From positions 1 through 10,762 of the forward strand of contig JAFJTR010000226.1 of assembly GCA_022559985.1 (NCBI GenBank): a stretch of 10,762 nt of DNA, given 5' to 3'. Numbering within the stretch: position 1 is the first letter of the stretch; the number at the start of each line of letters is the position of its first letter. The DNA comes from Parastagonospora avenae f. sp. tritici 18332-5. Lineage: Eukaryota > Ascomycota > Dothideomycetes > Pleosporales > Phaeosphaeriaceae. Made by a program: the position numbers and the translations under genes. Positions 6,670-10,762 of the stretch are shown here, piece after piece. The notes under the pieces are model-generated. The model ran no database searches and had not been told where the DNA came from. It worked only from the letters and a program-made list of their open reading frames with translations.

Positions 6670-7815
6670 TCAATAACTATAGCGATAGCAAAGCAACTGA
6701 CTCCGCGTGTTGAGAACATCTCTAATCCTCGCGTCCGACCTAAGACCATCCATGCTAACCAGTGTATCCAACGTTAGCCCCTGTCCATTCACATCCCCAC
6801 CATTGACACTCGTCGTCCTCGTCCTCCCATCACGATTCTGCCAAGTCCAAAAGTTTCGATCAACAAACGCGTGATGCAACCAGAACACCGGATCCGCCGG
6901 CGAAGCGAAAACATCCTGCATAATCGCGCCAATGCCATTATGACCCCAAGCATGCGCCCCACCCTCCGAGCACGCCGCCATGTCCGCGTACGAACTGCGC
7001 GAATTGCACGCGTCCGTCAGCGCCTGCCGTGTATTGTCTGTCTTCGACTCATCACCGTTGCGGCTCAAGCAATGCCGTTGGTTACTCGGTCCAGGTCCGA
7101 TGTTTGAAGCCAGAAATGCGAATTGCCCGTTGTTCACGCAGTTCCCGCGGGACAGCATAGTGCCCATCCACTGCGAGCTGAAGACGCTGGACTGCTGGAA
7201 TTTACCCGACCACTTCGATTCGTCGAGCCAGGGGAGGGGGCGCGTGAATCCACACTCCTGGCGCAGCACGTCTTCGAATGTCCATAGGAGATACCGGTGC
7301 CACAATAGAAAGATAGCGTTGCCATGCACACGGGGTGTGTTTTGTTGGTGTAGTACCACGATGTCTTCGTACCTGTTCTGCGCGCCGTTGAAGTTACCAG
7401 ATGGCCGGGCCCGCAGCAGGCATTTTATGCCGTTCATGTATGCCTGGCGATCGGGGTTGGACATCGCGTCCCATTCGACGCGGACGCGCGGGTTTGAGCA
7501 TGTACTTTGGCGCTTTGAGAATCGCTCGAGCTCTACTTCGACCTCGCGAGGGGTGGATGGGAGGTGGACTGGCGGGATCTGAAGTTCGGGCATTTGCTCT
7601 TTGATGGAGGTCAGGTTTCCTGTCATGGTGGTTACGGAGGCGTTGGCGCCGAGGATGGCCTCCATCAGCGAAAGCGGTCGAGCAAATTTGGCAGTATTGT
7701 ATGCCGAGAGGGGAAGAGCTGGAGCATGAGTATCGAGCACCTGTGCCACTGTCGGAGCTGCTACCACGACATGCCCGCAGACGGTCAAAAAGAAGGTGGT
7801 GGTCAGGAACTGCAT
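6670..7815 (-). CDS. Secreted short-type tyrosinase / catechol oxidase-like protein
   Basis: This intronless 381-residue protein is a type 3 dicopper phenol oxidase that hydroxylates and/or oxidises phenols to quinones outside the cell. Residues 1-20 form a signal peptide (hydrophobic core, VVVAA then P). A pro-segment follows with two N-glycosylation sequons (N58, N67), ending in KR at 101-102, a Kex2-type processing site. The mature part would be about 279 residues. The CuA ligands are likely H156, H164 and H173 (WHRYLLWTFE). The CuB ligands are H288, H292 (HAWGH) and H315 in DPVFWLHHAFVDR, which fits the tyrosinase signature D-P-x-F-W-x2-H-x3-D. There is no Cys two residues before H164, so the Cys-His thioether of long tyrosinases is absent. 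The usual PYWD motif reads PWLD (195-198). The C-terminus ends in the conserved LCYRY, with no C-terminal lid domain. It diverges from ILV1. Whether it is a monophenolase or only a diphenol oxidase cannot be told. Confidence 0.93.
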   Translation of the reverse strand: MQFLTTTFFLTVCGHVVVAAPTVAQVLDTHAPALPLSAYNTAKFARPLSLMEAILGANASVTTMTGNLTSIKEQMPELQIPPVHLPSTPREVEVELERFSKRQSTCSNPRVRVEWDAMSNPDRQAYMNGIKCLLRARPSGNFNGAQNRYEDIVVLHQQNTPRVHGNAIFLLWHRYLLWTFEDVLRQECGFTRPLPWLDESKWSGKFQQSSVFSSQWMGTMLSRGNCVNNGQFAFLASNIGPGPSNQRHCLSRNGDESKTDNTRQALTDACNSRSSYADMAACSEGGAHAWGHNGIGAIMQDVFASPADPVFWLHHAFVDRNFWTWQNRDGRTRTTSVNGGDVNGQGLTLDTLVSMDGLRSDARIRDVLNTRSQLLCYRYSY

Positions 7816-8296
7816 GGCCGGTAAAGACAGTCACGAAAAGGGAAATTGTGTAGTGAGCGTGAAGAAATGAAAGGCACACAGCTGCACCTCCATGAAGCAC
7901 AATGAGTGGTCGACATGATCATATATCAAGGATGCAATTCCTCTTCCCGGAAATAAGATGAGGTGACTTCGTTCTGTTTTGACCCACATGATGTAATAAG
8001 AAGAATGCTATCCGGGCGCTACTCATCCGAAACGCATTTGCACGAGCAGTGATAGTGACGGCATGCAGAAGACCCGCCGTGGAATGGAATGCGTCTCGAA
8101 ACGAAGTTGAGTTGAGATGAGGTGGGATGGAGGTTGAAAAGCCCCACTTAGTTCCCGCAACCCGCCGCCTGCGTTAGACCCCTGTCGCCGATGCAGGCCC
8201 GCACTGGCCCGTTTCCACAAAATTTAGAGATCCGTAAGCTCAGTCACGTCACATGCAGGCGACATTCACTCACTCTTGCATCTACACAACAGCGCA
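7816..8296. promoter_or_regulatory. Shared divergent promoter region, tyrosinase / ILV1
   Basis: This 481-bp region separates two divergent start codons and must carry both promoters. A TATA-like block (CATATATC, about 7920-7927) lies about 106 bases upstream of the tyrosinase ATG, next to an ATGATCAT palindrome. On the ILV1 side, GTCACGTCAC (about 8243-8252) holds two TGACGT/TGAC-type half-sites. A clear Gcn4/CpcA TGACTCA site was not found. The ILV1 start is preceded by a C/T/A-rich leader typical of fungi. Confidence 0.5.
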
Positions 8297-10065
8297 ATGG
8301 CAACCGTACCAGATTACTCGCGGCCGACGACGCCTGAAAATGGCACCAATGGCATCATGACACCCCGCACGCCCAAGAATTCGGGGTTTGCACTCACAGA
8401 ATACACCGCCAATCCGAGCCCGCCGCCCGAGTCACCACGGCCAAGAACAAACGATGTCGTCCCCGATGCGTTCCTGCTACCCAATGGCTATCCCGACTAC
8501 CTCCGCCTCATTCTCACATCACGCGTCTACGAAGTCGTGCAGGAAACCCCCCTCACACACGCAATAAATCTGAGCAATCGGCTCGAGTGCAACGTCCTGC
8601 TCAAGCGAGAAGATCTGCAGCCCGTCTTCAGCTTCAAGCTGCGCGGCGCATACAACAAAATGGCACATCTGGATCCCAAGGACAGGTGGAAGGGTGTTAT
8701 TGCTTGCAGTGCTGGTATGATAAGGCAGCATTCGACTCGACGTGAAGGAAGCTCATGAACGCAGGAAACCACGCTCAAGGAGTCGCATACTCGGCTCGCC
8801 ATCTCAAGATTCCCGCTACCATCGTCATGCCCTCAGGCACCCCCGACATCAAGCACAAGAACGTTTCGAGACTCGGCGGCTCGGTCATACTACACGGCGC
8901 GGATTTCGATGCGGCCAAGGCGGAGGCTGCGCGGTTGGAGAAGCTGCATGGACTGGTCTCCATACCTCCCTTCGATGATCCATATGTGATTGCTGGCCAA
9001 GGGACCGTCGGTATGGAGTTGTTGCGGCAAACAGATTTGTCGAAACTGACGGCCGTCTTCTGCTGCGTGGGAGGCGGAGGTCTGATCGCTGGAGTGGGAG
9101 TCTACATCAAGCGCATAGCGCCGCACGTCAAGATCATAGGCGTGGAGCAATACGATGCCAACGCCATGGTGGAGTCGCTCAAGGCAGGAAAGCGGGTGGT
9201 GCTGAAGGACGTTGGACTGTTCGCAGACGGTGCAGCAGTGAAGACAGTTGGAGAAGAGACGTTCAGGATATGTCAGGAGGTGGTCGACGAAGTCGTCCAA
9301 GTAACAACCGACGAGACATGTGCCGCCATCAAAGACATGTTTGAAGACACGCGTTCCATCGTTGAACCCGCCGGCGCCCTTGCCCTCGCCGGTCTCAAGA
9401 AATGGGTCTCACGCAACCCCTCGCCCGACCGTGATCGCGGCCTCATCGCCACCGCCAGCGGCGCAAATATGAACTTCGACCGACTACGATTCGTAGCTGA
9501 GCGCGCTGCTCTCGGAGAGAACAAAGAAGCCCTTCTCTCCGTCACTATCCCCGAAATGCCTGGCGCCTTTGCCAAACTCGTTTCCGTCATCCACCCCATG
9601 GCTGTCACTGAATTCAGCTACCGCTACTCCGGCCCCAGCGAAGCCAACATCCTTGTCGGCGTTGAGCTCAAAGCCGCAACACGCGCACACGACCTGCCCA
9701 ACCTCATCACCCGGCTCGCAGCTGATGGCATGACCGCCACCGATCTTTCGCAAGACGAGCTCGCCAAATCGCACATCCGATACCTAGTTGGCGGCCGCAG
9801 CAACGCCGCCGACGAGCACCTGTACATGTTCGAATTTCCCGAGCGGGGCGGCGCCTTGTACAAGTTCCTCAACACGCTGCAGCCGGGCATGAACATCAGT
9901 CTCTTCCACTACAGGAACTACGGCGGCGATGTCGCGAAGATTCTGTCGGGCATTCAGTGCAAGAAGGAGGAGGGTGAGAAGCTGGAGGGTTTCCTGAGGG
10001 AGATCGGGTACCCGTACAAGGAGGTTACAAGAAGTGAAAGCTACAAGACGTTCTTGAGGGACTGA
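8297..10065 (+). CDS. ILV1: Threonine dehydratase, biosynthetic (threonine ammonia-lyase)
   Basis: It catalyses PLP-dependent deamination of threonine to 2-oxobutanoate, the first committed step of isoleucine synthesis, normally in mitochondria. Exons 8297-8714 and 8765-10065 give 572 residues, close to the 576 of yeast Ilv1. The PLP-binding Lys is K114 in SFKLRGAYNK. SAGNHAQG spans 138-145 across the splice junction. The phosphate-binding Gly loop is GGGGL (242-246), and ASGANMN (370-376) supplies the PLP pyridine-N contact. The C-terminal regulatory part holds two ACT-like domains, about 392-475 (VTIPEMPGAFAKL) and 483-572 (MFEFPERGGALYKFL), the site of isoleucine/valine control in this family. 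The start is ATG 8297 (GCAATGG context). The first ~55 residues are Pro/Thr/Ser-rich and lack an obvious Arg-rich presequence. No damage is seen. Confidence 0.97.
8715..8764 (+). other. Spliceosomal intron of ILV1
   Basis: This 50-nt intron has donor GTATGA and acceptor CGCAG. Splicing rebuilds the invariant SAGNHAQG motif (G from base 8714 plus GA from 8765), which makes the junction certain on protein grounds. Confidence 0.95.
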
Positions 10066-10663
10066 GGCTAATGAGTGGAGGAATGGTGACATGTCAGCGC
10101 GACGTCCTCGTAATCGTACGATGCCGTGCTTGCTTGGATTCAGACTGAGTATACAATGTTGCCTGACTCTATCTCGCGGCGCCGCATGTGGTCGGCGTAC
10201 CTTTCCGTCGTCAATGCGCATTCACGCAATTCTGGCCACGGGCTATGCGCACCACGCTGAGCATCGCAATCCTCATGTAAGACAGCAGACGGCGGCTAAT
10301 CTTCAAGCGTTTACCAAAGCGGCATCAAACATGCAAGGAAGAGAAACATCTTCAACACCATCTGTCCATATTTACTCTCCGTTCCAAGTCATGGTCCTTC
10401 GTGCGCCTACATCGCGATCAAGGTGCCCTGATTACATCAATTTTTTCACGTCTTTCTCGTCATTTCAGTACATCTGTTCAGTGCAACAGCATGTTTACCA
10501 GGGAGGCAATCGATAATGTGCACGTGAGATCTTGCCAGCAGCGCTATGTTTTGATCTGATCCTCACAGATTTCCTGCTCTAAAGGGGTTGGAGAACATGC
10601 GTGCTTTCAGCTCCGAATTTAGTCAAGACACCGGTGTCTTCCACATTTTCTTTTACATTCCCG
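10066..10663. other. Intergenic region, ILV1 3' side
   Basis: It contains the ILV1 3' UTR and presumably the promoter of a following gene. An open frame at 10091-10516 has no supporting features. No canonical AATAAA was seen. The last 40 bases before 10664 are T/C-rich, as is common just upstream of fungal start codons. Confidence 0.5.
10625..10640. promoter_or_regulatory. Perfect 16-bp palindrome
   Basis: AAGACACC is followed directly by its reverse complement GGTGTCTT, centred on CCGG. It sits 24 bases upstream of the possible ATG at 10664. Such a site could bind a dimeric regulator; nothing else supports function. Confidence 0.45.
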
Positions 10664-10762
10664 ATGTCGGATCGTGAGTATCGGTAGGGACGTCGTCTGC
10701 TCAACACTGACCGCCGAGCTGACTCGATCCTTCTTCGATCCTACTTCGGCCCGACTTGCGTT
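10664..10762 (+). CDS. Possible 5' end of a gene running off the window
   Basis: A T/C-rich leader precedes ATG 10664, then ten coding bases, then a consensus GTGAGT donor (10674). A 45-nt intron with CACTGAC branch-like sequence and GAG acceptor ends at 10718. Splicing gives MSDPDSILLRSYFGPTCV, open to the window edge. The intron length fits the others here, but the tiny first exon and the 7-nt branch-to-acceptor distance make this tentative. The product is unknown. Confidence 0.35.
10724..10756. repeat. Three imperfect 11-bp tandem units
   Basis: TCGATCCTTCT, TCGATCCTACT and TCGGCCCGACT follow one another without gaps. The first two differ by one base and the third is diverged. They fall inside the possible coding start above. 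Confidence 0.5.

Noticed and set aside
6980..7582. Plus-strand 200-residue ORF inside tyrosinase
   Set aside because: It lies entirely antisense to the well-supported tyrosinase gene, with no independent support.
7394..7900. Minus-strand 168-residue ORF overlapping the tyrosinase start
   Set aside because: It overlaps the tyrosinase coding sequence in another frame and has no domain; the tyrosinase frame is certain.
9784..10221. Minus-strand 145-residue ORF under the ILV1 3' end
   Set aside because: It is antisense to the ACT-like domains of ILV1 and is a shadow frame of GC-rich codons.

Overview
This window looks like nuclear DNA of a filamentous ascomycete (Pezizomycotina, perhaps Dothideomycetes; the class is a guess). 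The reasons are short GT-AG introns of about 44-67 nt with fungal branch sites, a secreted short-type tyrosinase with a Kex2-like pro-segment, a typical fungal threonine dehydratase, and an F-box protein of fungal type. The first ~107 bases are C-rich with a 27-nt poly-C run and look like low-complexity or poor-quality sequence at a contig edge.

Layout: (1) 108-320 holds an open frame that may be the tail of a cut-off gene. (2) 456-1357 is an unrecognised two-exon gene. It runs into a probable F-box gene (1311 to about 2293, possibly three exons). (3) 2263-2700 is repeat-rich: two divergent ~30-bp direct repeats, then a 15-bp minisatellite (six full units plus a part) that ends in a TATA-like sequence. 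(4) 2711-3424 is a possible three-exon gene of unknown function. (5) 3425-4620 is a patchwork of broken coding fragments. They include pieces of a gene resembling the splicing factor SF3a subunit 2 (SF3A2/Prp11), some present twice, and a spliced fragment of an unrecognised protein. (6) 4863-5444 may be a small two-exon gene of unknown function. (7) 5445-6669 holds no gene I can defend.

The right-hand third is ordinary and well supported. A single-exon secreted tyrosinase lies on the minus strand (6670-7815). It is divergently arranged with threonine dehydratase ILV1 on the plus strand (8297-10065, one 50-nt intron), and they share a 481-bp intergenic region. Downstream, 10664-10762 may be the 5' end of a further gene, with a perfect 16-bp palindrome just upstream.

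No operon-like logic ties these genes together. ILV1 is core isoleucine biosynthesis, tyrosinase is an extracellular phenol oxidase, and the left half looks like a rearranged accessory region. I found no CRISPR array, rRNA, tRNA or intact transposon. The most unusual part is the SF3A2-derived patchwork beside the minisatellite. I do not see convincing evidence of a wholly new system.
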